NCBI GenBank assembly: GCA_012270065.1
Contig: JAAXJB010000032.1
Location: 1-60,388 of the forward strand
Source of the DNA: Rubripirellula sp.
Lineage (GTDB): Bacteria; Planctomycetota; Planctomycetia; Pirellulales; Pirellulaceae
Reading direction: 5' to 3'
Length of the DNA stretch: 60,388 nucleotides
Made by a program: the position numbers and the translations under genes. The notes under the pieces were generated by a model. It had not been told where the DNA came from and made no database searches. It saw nothing but the letters and a program-made list of their open reading frames with translations. Shown here in pieces: positions 35,675-46,216 of this stretch; within the stretch, counting starts at the first letter, position 1, and the number at the start of each line of letters is the position of its first letter.

Positions 35675-37186
35675 TCATTTGGTTGCAGTGTATGCGTACC
35701 GGTTTTGAACGCCTGGATCCATCAATCCTGCAGTGTTCCAAGGTAAAAGACCGTCGCTGATCATGTCTTGATAATCCTCCTGGTGATCTCGCAACGCCGC
35801 ACACGCTCGTGTCACGAAATTGGTAAATGCTGGATCATCTGTGTTCCAGAGGTGAGAAGGGACTTCACCCTGTTGATAGCGTTCCTCACAAGCAATTGCA
35901 CCGGCGAAATAGAGCATGCAGGCTGCTGTGAAACGTTCGAAATCGCCCATCGTCAGGTAGGCAGTGTTGACGAGTTCATCCAGAATTCTGCTTTCCTGCA
36001 GAAATGACGTTTCATATTGCTGCATTGCAAGCATTTGCTCTTTGCCTTGCGATCGGACCAAAATGATGTCGAGAATTCGCTCGACGCCAGCCAATGCATG
36101 CGCGATGCCTGTGCTGTGAAGAGGATCCAGTGTCAGGGCCGCCGTGGGCAGCATCAGATACCGCGGCGACAGCAGCGGATTGAAGAAACGCTGTAAGCGA
36201 CCAGTTGATTGAACCCCGTTGGGGGGACCCACGAAGGAGGCGGTTGCGGTCATTTCCGCAAGTGAGGGGTAATCTTCGACGAGGCGAGGAAGGGATTGAG
36301 ACTCGTTGGTGCGAGGTGCGCATTGGTTGAGATGATGGCTGGAATTCTCAGGCCACGTTGGCATCTCGCCAATCCATTCAGTCAGCCCCACGCTGGTAAT
36401 TCCATTGTTGAAACGAAGCATCCACAACCAACCCGTTTCCGTCAGATGATGCTGCGCGGCATCATCTGCATCGAAGGGATTCTGTTGGATGTCCTGTCCA
36501 AGTTTGCAAAGTTGCTGTGTCCACGAACCAATGCCTTTGTAATGGGCATAAGTGCTTCTTGTCTTTGTCTGTAGCTTGTGTGTCAAGTCAGGCTGGTTCA
36601 TGATTTTGGCGGAGACACCAGCGGCCCCGGAGGCATCAATGACCCAGTCGCTACGAATGGTGCTTTCTCCTGAAGCATGAATGGAATGCAGCGTATAACT
36701 TCCCTCGGCAGAACGATCCACTGCAACTATTCTGTGGCCAATGAATTCAAGGACTCCCAGATTGAGCGATTCTTGAAACAGGAACGAATCCACTTCCTGA
36801 CGATACCAGTGCGTGTCAGCAACGTCGTCGTTGGCACTGGCTGCCACCAGGAGACTTTGTTCCCCAAGTTGGTGCTCAGAGAAAACATGTCCGCGTTGGT
36901 GCCGGTAATAACTGAATCCGCGTTTGCGACCGCAAGTCAAACGGGGATGGTTTTTCTGCCAGGTTCCCCAGGTCGAAAGAGCTTCCAGCGAAGGGAGTTG
37001 ATGAAGCCTTGCCAGTCGCCTCAAAATCATGTCTGCGAGCGGCGTTGATGATTCACCGATTGCAAAACGGGGGTGAGGCATGCTGTCAATCAAAGCAATG
37101 CGAAGTCCAGATTTTGCCAGGATCATCGCAAGGATCGATCCGGCAAATCCCGAGCCGATGATCGCTACATCAACCTTGTTTTTCAT
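35675..37186 (-). CDS. FAD-dependent halogenase-like oxidoreductase
   Basis: 503 residues. Rossmann-type FAD site VAIIGSGFAGSILAMILAKSG (residues 7-27), then FAIGESSTPLADMIL, the GESxxP motif of flavin-dependent halogenases and tryptophan-halogenase-like proteins, WVIDASGAAG (~181-190), and a C-terminal FAD contact near DPLHSTGIAHAL. The halogenase WxWxIP motif corresponds to WLWMLR (253-258), so Ile-Pro is not conserved and halogenation is doubtful. The start at 37186 overlaps the upstream radical SAM gene by 17 bases, suggesting a joint pathway. Substrate unknown. Confidence 0.8.
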   Translation of the reverse strand: MKNKVDVAIIGSGFAGSILAMILAKSGLRIALIDSMPHPRFAIGESSTPLADMILRRLARLHQLPSLEALSTWGTWQKNHPRLTCGRKRGFSYYRHQRGHVFSEHQLGEQSLLVAASANDDVADTHWYRQEVDSFLFQESLNLGVLEFIGHRIVAVDRSAEGSYTLHSIHASGESTIRSDWVIDASGAAGVSAKIMNQPDLTHKLQTKTRSTYAHYKGIGSWTQQLCKLGQDIQQNPFDADDAAQHHLTETGWLWMLRFNNGITSVGLTEWIGEMPTWPENSSHHLNQCAPRTNESQSLPRLVEDYPSLAEMTATASFVGPPNGVQSTGRLQRFFNPLLSPRYLMLPTAALTLDPLHSTGIAHALAGVERILDIILVRSQGKEQMLAMQQYETSFLQESRILDELVNTAYLTMGDFERFTAACMLYFAGAIACEERYQQGEVPSHLWNTDDPAFTNFVTRACAALRDHQEDYQDMISDGLLPWNTAGLMDPGVQNRYAYTATK

Positions 37187-38099
37187 TGTTGTCCATTGTT
37201 TTGATCGGGTTTGCCTTCCAGCCCTGCTGATTGAGGTTCGCTTGTTGCAAAAGATCATGTTCCATGTCAGTCATCGGCAAATCCCACAAGTCCATGGTGA
37301 CTACCGTTTGCTGATCTGCATCACGCAGCAAATCCTGGTGAATCTCCCCAAGGTTGGTCGGCGAGAATTCAGGAAGCTCGTGGGCTCGTCCCTTCCAGCC
37401 ATGACCGGTCCGCGCCGGAATGACACTGACATGTCTTGCTCCACAAGCGATTGCATGCCTGAGTGAGAGGCGGGTCCAGCGGACTGCTTCGGTCACATCA
37501 CATCCTGGAACACCGAGAATCAGGAAAACACGTAGCCCCGCTCCGATGTTTTTGAGTTCCGATGCGTAACGACTGAAGTCATCTCGGGACATCTGTTTTT
37601 CGAGGCGTTTGAGCCATCTGGGCTGTACGGTTTCCAGGCCGACTGCGATTTCCAGATCACAGTCAATCAGGTCCATGAATTGCCGTAGTCGATGGTTGCC
37701 AAAGCGAGGATGGTTTTCCACGATCACGCGAGAGAAATGCCGGCATCGATCAGCAATTGCCGGATAGTCCACAGGTGGAATACTTTTGGGGTCAAAAAAA
37801 TTACCGCTGTTGTAGAGTTTCAGCCAATCTGCCTGCGAGTCTTTGAGTGCAACATCGATTTGTCGTGTGATCGCGCCGGGAGGTGTTGCTGTGGGGAGTG
37901 TGTTCACGTGCAGGTCACACATGTTGCAACCGATGGGGCAGGTTGAGGCAGTCAGGAAGACTGTTGTGGTGTTGACCGTATTTCCCAGACCATCGGGTTC
38001 CGGTTCATGCACAACAAGATAGGGCTGATTTACCGAGAGTGGCACGAGATCGATGGTCCTGCGAGAGTAATGCGGCCTTGGTAATTGACCGCGAATCAA
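37170..38099 (-). CDS. Radical SAM protein of unknown function
   Basis: 309 residues. The 4Fe-4S motif CPIGCNMC (C54, C58, C61; CxxxCxxC) is followed by SAM-binding-type segments: LKLYNSGNFFD (GGE-like position), VIVENHPRF, LEIAVGLETVQPRWLKRL (an Elp3/MiaB-like feature) and VFLILGVPGC. The start may be TTG at 38099 or GTG at 38045. Coupled to the halogenase-like gene by overlap. Neither tRNA modification nor peptide modification can be assigned from sequence alone. Confidence 0.8.
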   Translation of the reverse strand: MIRGQLPRPHYSRRTIDLVPLSVNQPYLVVHEPEPDGLGNTVNTTTVFLTASTCPIGCNMCDLHVNTLPTATPPGAITRQIDVALKDSQADWLKLYNSGNFFDPKSIPPVDYPAIADRCRHFSRVIVENHPRFGNHRLRQFMDLIDCDLEIAVGLETVQPRWLKRLEKQMSRDDFSRYASELKNIGAGLRVFLILGVPGCDVTEAVRWTRLSLRHAIACGARHVSVIPARTGHGWKGRAHELPEFSPTNLGEIHQDLLRDADQQTVVTMDLWDLPMTDMEHDLLQQANLNQQGWKANPIKTMDNNEKQG

Positions 38100-38240
38100 C
38101 CTCTTGGCTCAACTGCACGGGAAAGTGAAATCCATTGATTGCTTTACCCCGCCGCAAGCATTCGATTGAGCGGATTGATGCGTTCAAGTCATTTTCTGGC
38201 CGAGCCAGCTTGGCAACCTGTCTGGTGAAAGGGCGTGATG

Positions 38241-39878
38241 TCAGGCCGAAAGTCCAAGTCGCGATTTTAGGCGAGTTACCATCGCCACGGTGGCAAACGC
38301 GACAATGGCGAGACTGGTCAAAAAATAACCAAATACCACCCTCAGGTCTCCGACATTGGCGGGTTGTTCGTTGAATTCCTCTCGGAGCATCTCGTCCAGT
38401 GGAATCGCGAACAGGGCCGAAAATGGACTCGTGATCCCGAGCCATTCCATCGAACTGATGCTTTCGGGGTTGAAGTCAAGAATTCTCATCAGAGCCAAGG
38501 TCGTCGGTGGACCGATGTAAAGCAGCAGCAGGATTATGTAAGTCGTTAATAGAGCGATGGATGTTTTCTCCGTGAACAGCGAGCAAGTCAGTGCTACCGT
38601 TGAATTGACCAGACACACCAGAACCACAACCATGAACATTGCAATCACGGCTCCAATGTTCGACCAGAACAGGTTGTTGAGTCCCGTGCCCAGAAGCAAT
38701 GGCCAAAGCAGGAATGAGGTCAGGACGGCGGAAATTCGGAAGCCGACAATGAACTTGCCCCAGAGAATCTGCCATGGAGTCAGGGTTGTGGTCAGTAACA
38801 GATCGAGCGTTTGGCGTTCGCGTTCACTGGTCATGCTTCCGGCCAGGAATACCGGTCCGACAAGCATGCTGAAAACCACGACATACACGGGGAACCACGC
38901 ACACTGTTCCTGTTTCCAGAAAAGAAAAATGCCCATCAATGGAATAGCAAGCAGCATGCTGATCTGGATGACCAGACGGAGCATCAGGGTGCCCTGGCTG
39001 AAGATCTCGCTGTGGATTTCCTTGTCGTAAACCGGGTTGGTACCGTCGGGCATCAGTTGACGTTTCTTTGGGGGGGCAAACAGTCGGTCCGGGAATTGAT
39101 CCGGCTGAATGACCAGACCCACTGCTTCTTCCGCCTCTTTTTCCAGGTCAATCACCTCTTTCCCCTCACTTCCAACGTCGGGCGGGTAGAGCATCCGTCC
39201 CGCCGCCGCGGAGCACATCAAAATGGCTGCGGTCAGAGCGAATGCGGGGAAAATCAGAAGTGCAATCTTCAGACGTAATTCACCAGAATCTGTAAATGCC
39301 ATCCACGTGCTGATCGCTGCGATCACCAGCGGCAGAATGATCAGATAACTGACGACCAACGAACTGCTCGTGCGTGAAAAGTAGCTGCTGCAAAGTACGC
39401 CGATCGAACCAAACAGAATTACCGAAACGATCAGTCCGGTATAAGCTGCCAGTACTTCATACACACTGACGCCCCCCAAGGGCAAACAGAGTACGATGAT
39501 CGGCAGTGACCCCAGAATCAGCATGCCCAAATGCGTCAGCGACGCCACCATTTTTCCAAGAATCACGGCGCCGGGACGCAACGGGCTTGCCAGCAGCATC
39601 TCGTAGGTCAAACGCTCCTTTTCGCCAGTGATCGCACCAGCAGCAAAGCTGGGAGCCATCAGCGATGCAATGACATATTGCCCCAGAAAGAAAAGATCCA
39701 CCAGTTGCTTTGCAGATTGGGGATTGGATGTCAGGTCAAGAACGGTGTCTGATGGCCAAGCTACGATCACAACAGCGGATAACAGCATCTGATACAACGC
39801 CAGCAGCACGAAAGCGCGAAGCGTTCGCAGGTTGACGAGCAACTCACGCTGAAGCACCGGATTTTCAAATACATACAT
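38241..39878 (-). CDS. ABC-2 type transporter permease, internally duplicated
   Basis: 545 residues with about 12 hydrophobic segments in two homologous halves. The first begins ENPVLQREL (residue ~5) and has APSFAAGAITGEKERLTYEMLLASPL. The second begins NPVYDKEI (residue ~281) and has VFLAGSMTSERERQTLDLLLTTTL. Between them is a soluble acidic linker (about 235-275). It belongs to the ABC-2 exporter family (Gld/Nos-type permeases). No ATPase gene is adjacent in this window. A start at 39878 (MYVFENPVLQ) is preferred over a 34-codon extension that would overlap epmB. Confidence 0.85.
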   Translation of the reverse strand: MYVFENPVLQRELLVNLRTLRAFVLLALYQMLLSAVVIVAWPSDTVLDLTSNPQSAKQLVDLFFLGQYVIASLMAPSFAAGAITGEKERLTYEMLLASPLRPGAVILGKMVASLTHLGMLILGSLPIIVLCLPLGGVSVYEVLAAYTGLIVSVILFGSIGVLCSSYFSRTSSSLVVSYLIILPLVIAAISTWMAFTDSGELRLKIALLIFPAFALTAAILMCSAAAGRMLYPPDVGSEGKEVIDLEKEAEEAVGLVIQPDQFPDRLFAPPKKRQLMPDGTNPVYDKEIHSEIFSQGTLMLRLVIQISMLLAIPLMGIFLFWKQEQCAWFPVYVVVFSMLVGPVFLAGSMTSERERQTLDLLLTTTLTPWQILWGKFIVGFRISAVLTSFLLWPLLLGTGLNNLFWSNIGAVIAMFMVVVLVCLVNSTVALTCSLFTEKTSIALLTTYIILLLLYIGPPTTLALMRILDFNPESISSMEWLGITSPFSALFAIPLDEMLREEFNEQPANVGDLRVVFGYFLTSLAIVAFATVAMVTRLKSRLGLSA

Positions 39879-39894
39879 GGCGTTTTCCGTCGCG

Positions 39895-41031
39895 CTATGA
39901 ACTGCCGTTCGTGGTGAATGTCTGAATAGGAGACTTTGATTTTTCTCCCGGTTTCTCGACAACGTATTGTGGTACTGCAAAACCGGGTAACTCTGAACGC
40001 AGATCCTCGATGATCTTCATCCCCGTTTCGATGGGGACTTCAAAATGAGTTGCTCCACGGACACGGTCAAGCTGGTGCAGGTAGTATGGCTGAATTCGAT
40101 GATTCACCAGCAGGCGGCAAAGTTCGATTAGCGTTTCTGACCGGTCATTCACACCACGCAACAGAACCGACTGATTCAAGACCGGGATGCCAGCGTCAAT
40201 CATTGCCCCCATGCCCGAAAGGACCGAATCAGAAAGCTCGTGTGGGTGATTGGCATGTATCACCATCCAGGTCGCAAGCCGGCTGGACGATAGCATGTCC
40301 AGGAGCTGCCCAGTGACCCGTTGTGGAATCACCACTGGCATTCGGGAGTGAATGCGTAGTCGTTTCAGATGGTGGATTTTCTCCAGAGCAGACATGAGTT
40401 CCTGCAATTTTTCGTCGCTGGTGGTCAGTGGATCACCCCCACTGAGAATCACCTCTTCAATATCTGGGTGCTGCTCAATGTACTCGATTGATGGCAACCA
40501 GTCGTTCTGGCGGGATCCGGCTTCCCGATAAGGAAATTCTCGACGAAAGCAGTAACGGCAGTGAATTCCGCAGGCCGCCGTGGTCAGGATCAAGGCTCGA
40601 CCCTCATATTTGTGCAATACCCCGGGGGACACCAGAGAGTTCAGGTCGCCAACCGGATCAGCTCCAAATCCCGCCTTCTCGGTTTGCTCATCCGTGACTG
40701 GCAATATCTGCCTTAAAAGAGGATCCTCAGCATCACCGGGGCGGATGCGGCTGATGTATTCAAGAGGGGCAAACGTGGGAAAGTCACGCTCACCAGCCAG
40801 TTTCCCGGCGGCATCCAGATCCTCTGCCGGGTCAGGCGGCAATCCAACAGTTTTCCGGAGCTCTGATCCCGACCGAATCGCACGTTTCATCGCCAGTTGC
40901 CATGAAACAGGTTCGACCATTGAGCCAGAGCCGTCTCCAGGAAGGTGAAAAGCGGTCGGGACAAACTCGCCGCTTGTCGCTAGAATCTTCTCGGATTGGT
41001 TGGTCGACCCGTTCCGCATTGCTCGAATCAA
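39895..41031 (-). CDS. epmB: EF-P (R)-beta-lysylation protein, lysine 2,3-aminomutase family
   Basis: 378 residues. Radical SAM motif CGIHCRYC (C154, C158, C161) with FRREFPY, EEVILSGGDPLTTSD, RLRIHSRMPVVIPQRV and LNQSVLLRGVNDRSETL, all family-typical. The C-terminal VPQYVVEKPGEKSKSP includes candidate PLP-lysine positions. EpmB isomerises lysine to beta-lysine for attachment to elongation factor P. It is divergent from efp across ~55 bases, which strongly supports the EF-P-specific assignment over a free lysine aminomutase. Confidence 0.92.
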   Translation of the reverse strand: MIRAMRNGSTNQSEKILATSGEFVPTAFHLPGDGSGSMVEPVSWQLAMKRAIRSGSELRKTVGLPPDPAEDLDAAGKLAGERDFPTFAPLEYISRIRPGDAEDPLLRQILPVTDEQTEKAGFGADPVGDLNSLVSPGVLHKYEGRALILTTAACGIHCRYCFRREFPYREAGSRQNDWLPSIEYIEQHPDIEEVILSGGDPLTTSDEKLQELMSALEKIHHLKRLRIHSRMPVVIPQRVTGQLLDMLSSSRLATWMVIHANHPHELSDSVLSGMGAMIDAGIPVLNQSVLLRGVNDRSETLIELCRLLVNHRIQPYYLHQLDRVRGATHFEVPIETGMKIIEDLRSELPGFAVPQYVVEKPGEKSKSPIQTFTTNGSS

Positions 41032-41085
41032 CGATCATTCCTCTCGTTCTACTTCACAGACTCGTACGACGGAGCCATCTTTTAT

Positions 41086-41655
41086 ATGGCTACTTATAAC
41101 ACAAGCGACTTCCGAAAAGGACTCAAGGTAGAAATTGACGGCGAACCCTACCTGATGACCGAAATGCAATTTGTAAAGCCGGGCAAAGGAAATGCGTTTT
41201 ACAAGTGCAAAATGAAGAATCTGGTACGTGGCACCACGTTGGATCGAACCTACAAAGGCGGGGATTCGCTTCAGTCGGCAGATGTTGAGACCACTGATGT
41301 CTCGTTCCTGTACCGGCAGGGCGAAGACTATGTATTCATGCACCAGGAGACTTTTGAGCAATACGAGGTCAGTAAGGCCGTTGCAGGGGATATCTGGAAA
41401 TATCTCAAGGATGGCATGATCTGTACGATGACGCTGTACAACGGTAACGCGATTATCGTCGAGGCTCCCAATCAGGTTGAATTGGAGGTGATCGACTGTG
41501 CACCTGGGGCCAAGGGTGACACAGCAACCAATGTCACCAAACCGGCCAAGGTAGAAACGGATGCTGAATTCATCGTCCCTGGGTTCATCAAGGTCGGCAA
41601 TGTGATCAAAGTCGATACAAGAACCAGCGAATACGTCGAACGCGTCAGCAATTGA
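41086..41655 (+). CDS. efp: Elongation factor P
   Basis: 189 residues, three-domain EF-P. It relieves ribosome stalling at polyproline stretches. The N-terminal KOW-like domain has FVKPGKGNAF with Lys34, the position modified to beta-lysyl-lysine in E. coli. The middle and C-terminal OB domains include YVFMHQETFEQYEV and a conserved C-terminus (GFIKVGNVIKVDTRTSEYVERV). ATG at 41086 is supported by a CGGAG ribosome site. The divergent epmB neighbour suggests modification of Lys34. Confidence 0.96.
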   Translation: MATYNTSDFRKGLKVEIDGEPYLMTEMQFVKPGKGNAFYKCKMKNLVRGTTLDRTYKGGDSLQSADVETTDVSFLYRQGEDYVFMHQETFEQYEVSKAVAGDIWKYLKDGMICTMTLYNGNAIIVEAPNQVELEVIDCAPGAKGDTATNVTKPAKVETDAEFIVPGFIKVGNVIKVDTRTSEYVERVSN

Positions 41656-41679
41656 CGTTAGCACAACCGGCACGCAAAG

Positions 41680-41707
41680 GCAGAACAGCCAGCGATGGCT
41701 GCTCTGC
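41680..41707 (+). other. Hairpin after efp
   Basis: GCAGA-A-CAGCCA, loop GCGA, TGGCTG-C-TCTGC: 11 paired bases with one internal mismatch. No T-run follows, so it may be a poor terminator or an RNA structure in the leader of mgtE, which starts about 190 bases downstream. I see no M-box or YkoK-type consensus that I can defend. Confidence 0.45.
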
Positions 41708-41899
41708 GTCGGGGGACGGTAGTGACACGAATGAAGTGATCAGATGCAGGCGAGGCGATTGCCAGCTTTGTCGCGGAACTTCTGTTGCCAGGCATCGGTT
41801 GAGCGACATCCATGAAGTAAAATGTTGATGTCTGATGGAAATAGGATCTTCTGGCAGCCATGATCTTTCGACCCCGGTTTTGCAACCTTTGGTGCAACG

Positions 41900-43252
41900 A
41901 TGGTCATCAATACACTCCTTCTTCCTGAATTGCGTGAGATGCTGGCTGATGAGAATCAGTCTGAGCTGCAGGAGTTCTGTGTAGCTTTGAATCCTGGCCG
42001 GACGGCAGAATTCATGGAGGGACTCACGGATGTCGAGGTGTGGACGGTTCTGCAGTATGCCGAACCGGATCGCCGAGCCGAAATCTTCGGTTATTTCCCG
42101 GAAGAGCGGCAGCTGGCTATGCTTCAGGCCCAGCAACCGGATCAGGTTGCTGAGTTGGTTGAGGAAATCCCCGCCGATGATCGTGTTGACCTGATTCAGG
42201 AACTGCCGGATGATCGGGTCGACCAGATCCTGCCTTTGTTGCCCTTGGAAGACCGGCGTGATATCCAGCGTCTGCAATCCTACCCGGAAGGCACGGCCGG
42301 CGCGCTGATGACCACCGAAGTGGCGATGCTCAGCGAGAACCTCACCGCCCGCGAGGCACTCGAGGAACTCGGTCGTCAGGCAAGTGAACTGGAAACCATC
42401 TACTATCTCTATGTGGTGGACGAGAATCGCCTGCTGCGTGGCATTGTTTCAACGCGGCAGCTTGTCTCTTCTCTGGTCCGGCCGACGCGGAAACTCGGTG
42501 AAATGATGGAATCCGATCTGGTTGTCGCTCTGGCAAGTGATGATCAGGAAACGGTTGCGCAGGCGGTCGAGAAGTACAACCTGCTGGCTATTCCGGTGGT
42601 CGATAGCGGCCGGCAATTGTTGGGAATCATCACGCACGATGATGTGATTGATGTCGTTCGTGAAGAACTGGCAGAGGACGCCCAGCGGATTGCGGCGGTT
42701 GCACCACTGGAGGATGAGTATCTGAGAATCGGTCTGTTGAAGCTTTCGTGGAAACGCGGAATCTGGTTGACCATTCTTTTCTTTGCTGCCTTGCTGACAG
42801 CTTTCGCACTCCGGCATTACGAACTCGAGTTGGAGAGATTCGCATGGCTGGTGTGGTTCATCCCATTGATCATCAGTGCTGGTGGAAACTCGGGCAGTCA
42901 GTCTGCAACTCTTGTGATCACTGCCATGACGAGTGGTGAGGTTGAATTCCGGGATTGGCCCAGAGTGATGTATCGAGAAGTGCTCGTATCCCTCATGCTC
43001 GGTGGATTTCTTGCTCTGATCGGTTGGGTCGTCGCGGTTTTCATCGCTCCGAACTATCAGGATGCGATGGTCATTCCCCTGACGCTCCTGTCCGTGATCG
43101 TCTGTGGCTGTCTGTGCGGGGGAGCGTTGCCCATTCTCTTCAAACGCCTTGGGCTTGATCCCGCCATGATGAGTAACCCATTCGTGGCTGGGATTGTTGA
43201 TATTCTGGGAATTGTGATTTACATCAACATTGCCCGCTTCGTTCTCGGTTGA
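41900..43252 (+). CDS. mgtE: Magnesium transporter MgtE
   Basis: 450 residues. N domain (about 5-130, repeated LLPLEDR/ELPDDR helices), a CBS pair (about 135-260, with YPEGTAGALMTTEVAMLS and GIITHDDVIDVV), a connecting helix, and five transmembrane segments (about 285-450). Pore-lining signature IPLIISAGGNSGSQS and the selectivity-type Asp in AGIVDILGIVIYINIA are present. A channel for Mg2+ gated by intracellular Mg2+ through the N and CBS domains. ATG start in a 240-base leader; single gene. Confidence 0.95.
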   Translation: MVINTLLLPELREMLADENQSELQEFCVALNPGRTAEFMEGLTDVEVWTVLQYAEPDRRAEIFGYFPEERQLAMLQAQQPDQVAELVEEIPADDRVDLIQELPDDRVDQILPLLPLEDRRDIQRLQSYPEGTAGALMTTEVAMLSENLTAREALEELGRQASELETIYYLYVVDENRLLRGIVSTRQLVSSLVRPTRKLGEMMESDLVVALASDDQETVAQAVEKYNLLAIPVVDSGRQLLGIITHDDVIDVVREELAEDAQRIAAVAPLEDEYLRIGLLKLSWKRGIWLTILFFAALLTAFALRHYELELERFAWLVWFIPLIISAGGNSGSQSATLVITAMTSGEVEFRDWPRVMYREVLVSLMLGGFLALIGWVVAVFIAPNYQDAMVIPLTLLSVIVCGCLCGGALPILFKRLGLDPAMMSNPFVAGIVDILGIVIYINIARFVLG

Positions 43253-43446
43253 GTCAAATTCAAAACGCCATCTCTGGCTGGTTCGGAAACAAGAGCGTCC
43301 GGTGGAGAGCCTGTTTTCCGCCGATAGCATGTGTGTTCTTCTTGCATTCCGGGATTGGCATGCAAGCGACAGGTCTCCCGGCGTATTTGGCAAGCTGCGT
43401 TTTTTGATTTGTGGACGTTAGCTCGTTTGCGGCTGAGTCATGGCGC

Positions 43447-43478
43447 AAAAAAAGGCGACCAACTGGGTTGGCCGCCTT
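43447..43478 (-). terminator. Rho-independent terminator after groEL
   Basis: On the minus strand AAGGCGGCCAAC, 3-base loop, GTTGGTCGCCTT then a run of seven T (A-run at 43447-43453 on the plus strand). The 12-bp stem has one G-T. It lies 35 bases after the groEL stop and ends the groESL transcript. Confidence 0.9.
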
Positions 43479-43512
43479 CGTGATTGACGCTATCTGTCAC
43501 CAGGGGTCGGGA

Positions 43513-45159
<1,647 letters not shown>

Positions 45160-45201
45160 TCAGTGGGACAAAAGACAGGAATTGCTGGCGGGCGGCAAAC
45201 T

Positions 45202-45519
45202 CTACCCGACAACCGCGAGAACGTCGTCCTCACGCATCAGCAGATACTCGACATCGTCAATTTCGACCTGTTCGCCGGCATAGCTGCTGAACAGGACGAC
45301 GTCGCCATTGTTCAACTGGCTTTCTGCACGAGACCCGTCGTCAAGCAAACGACCGCTGCCAACAGCAACGACGGTACCTCTGGCTGGCTTTTCGCGAGCG
45401 GAATCGGGAAGAACGATTCCGCCGGCAGTGGTCTCTTCACTCTCGACTCGCTTGACGACGATTCGCTCGCCCATGGGTTGAAGTCGAATCTTGGACTGTT
45501 TTTTGGTGGCCGTTGCCAT
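45202..45519 (-). CDS. groES: Co-chaperonin GroES
   Basis: 105 residues from ATG 45519 (MATATKKQSKIRLQPMGERIVVKRVE...). The mobile loop ESEETTAGGIVLPDSAREKP binds GroEL; GDVVLFSSYAGEQVEIDDVEYLLMREDDVLAVV is the conserved C-terminus. AGAGG lies about 11 bases upstream. A longer frame to 45621 is unlikely. I looked for a CIRCE inverted repeat upstream and did not find one, so HrcA control is not evident. Confidence 0.96.
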   Translation of the reverse strand: MATATKKQSKIRLQPMGERIVVKRVESEETTAGGIVLPDSAREKPARGTVVAVGSGRLLDDGSRAESQLNNGDVVLFSSYAGEQVEIDDVEYLLMREDDVLAVVG

Positions 45520-46216
45520 CGGTGGAGTACCTCTCTGTGAGAGCGGGAAATTTAGGTCTGTCTTATCGAATATCTCGTGCCCGGAATGCCACCAGGTCCC
45601 AGAACGCGTCTGACCCGGCAAACAAGCCGCACCAGACCATCGCCGGGTTGAACTGGACGTTCAGCGCACGATTGGCAGTCAACTGCAATGCCTGCCCCTG
45701 TGTAGCAACCCGCGTGCCATTGGTGAAAATGTTTTGCAAGTCTTTGCTATCATTGGGTTTGCTGCGATCGGTGCGTGGCCTGTCTGAAAGCCGCGTTCCA
45801 AATTGGCAGGCAATGAACCGTTTTCGAACATGGTCGTTCGAGCACAGTTGCGGGCAGTGCTGGGGTATCCCGGCCCGGTTGTGTGCTCCGAAATGTTGCA
45901 CCAATGCGGCTCTGGCCAGCGACGTGACTCGCTTGGGCAGGTTAGCAAACCGTGTTCAAGCCAGGCGGGAATTGCGTTTTTTGTCAGATTGAGGTGTCCG
46001 GGGTACCTCGCAGTCTGGCAATCGACGATTTGATTGTCTTTCCTGACTTCAGGGTCACCGACGCAAATTCGGTCGGCGGCAAACGGGGCTCCAGGCGAAC
46101 GGGGCTGCAGGCCAACCGTAACCGGTCAGAACGCCTGAAGAGTCGGAGTCACCATGTGCCAAGCGGTTTGAAGAGGCTCTCCGGCAGAGCGAATTCTGCC
46201 GGTATCAAGCGTCTGT
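45520..46216. other. Long intergenic gap, no confident gene
   Basis: About 700 bases between groES and transketolase (both minus). It contains a 16-bp tandem repeat at 46082-46113. A plus-strand segment at 45967-46060 translates with a CVFCQIEVSGVP start resembling a HIT-family N-terminus, but it has no completion and may be coincidence or decay. Promoter of groESL presumably lies near 45520-45620. Confidence 0.45.
46082..46113 (+). repeat. 16-bp tandem repeat, 2 copies
   Basis: AACGGGGCTCCAGGCG followed by AACGGGGCTGCAGGCC, with two mismatches. Intergenic. Confidence 0.75.

Noticed and set aside
45520-45620. CIRCE element upstream of groES
   Set aside because: No TTAGCACTC-N9-GAGTGCTAA-like inverted repeat is visible.
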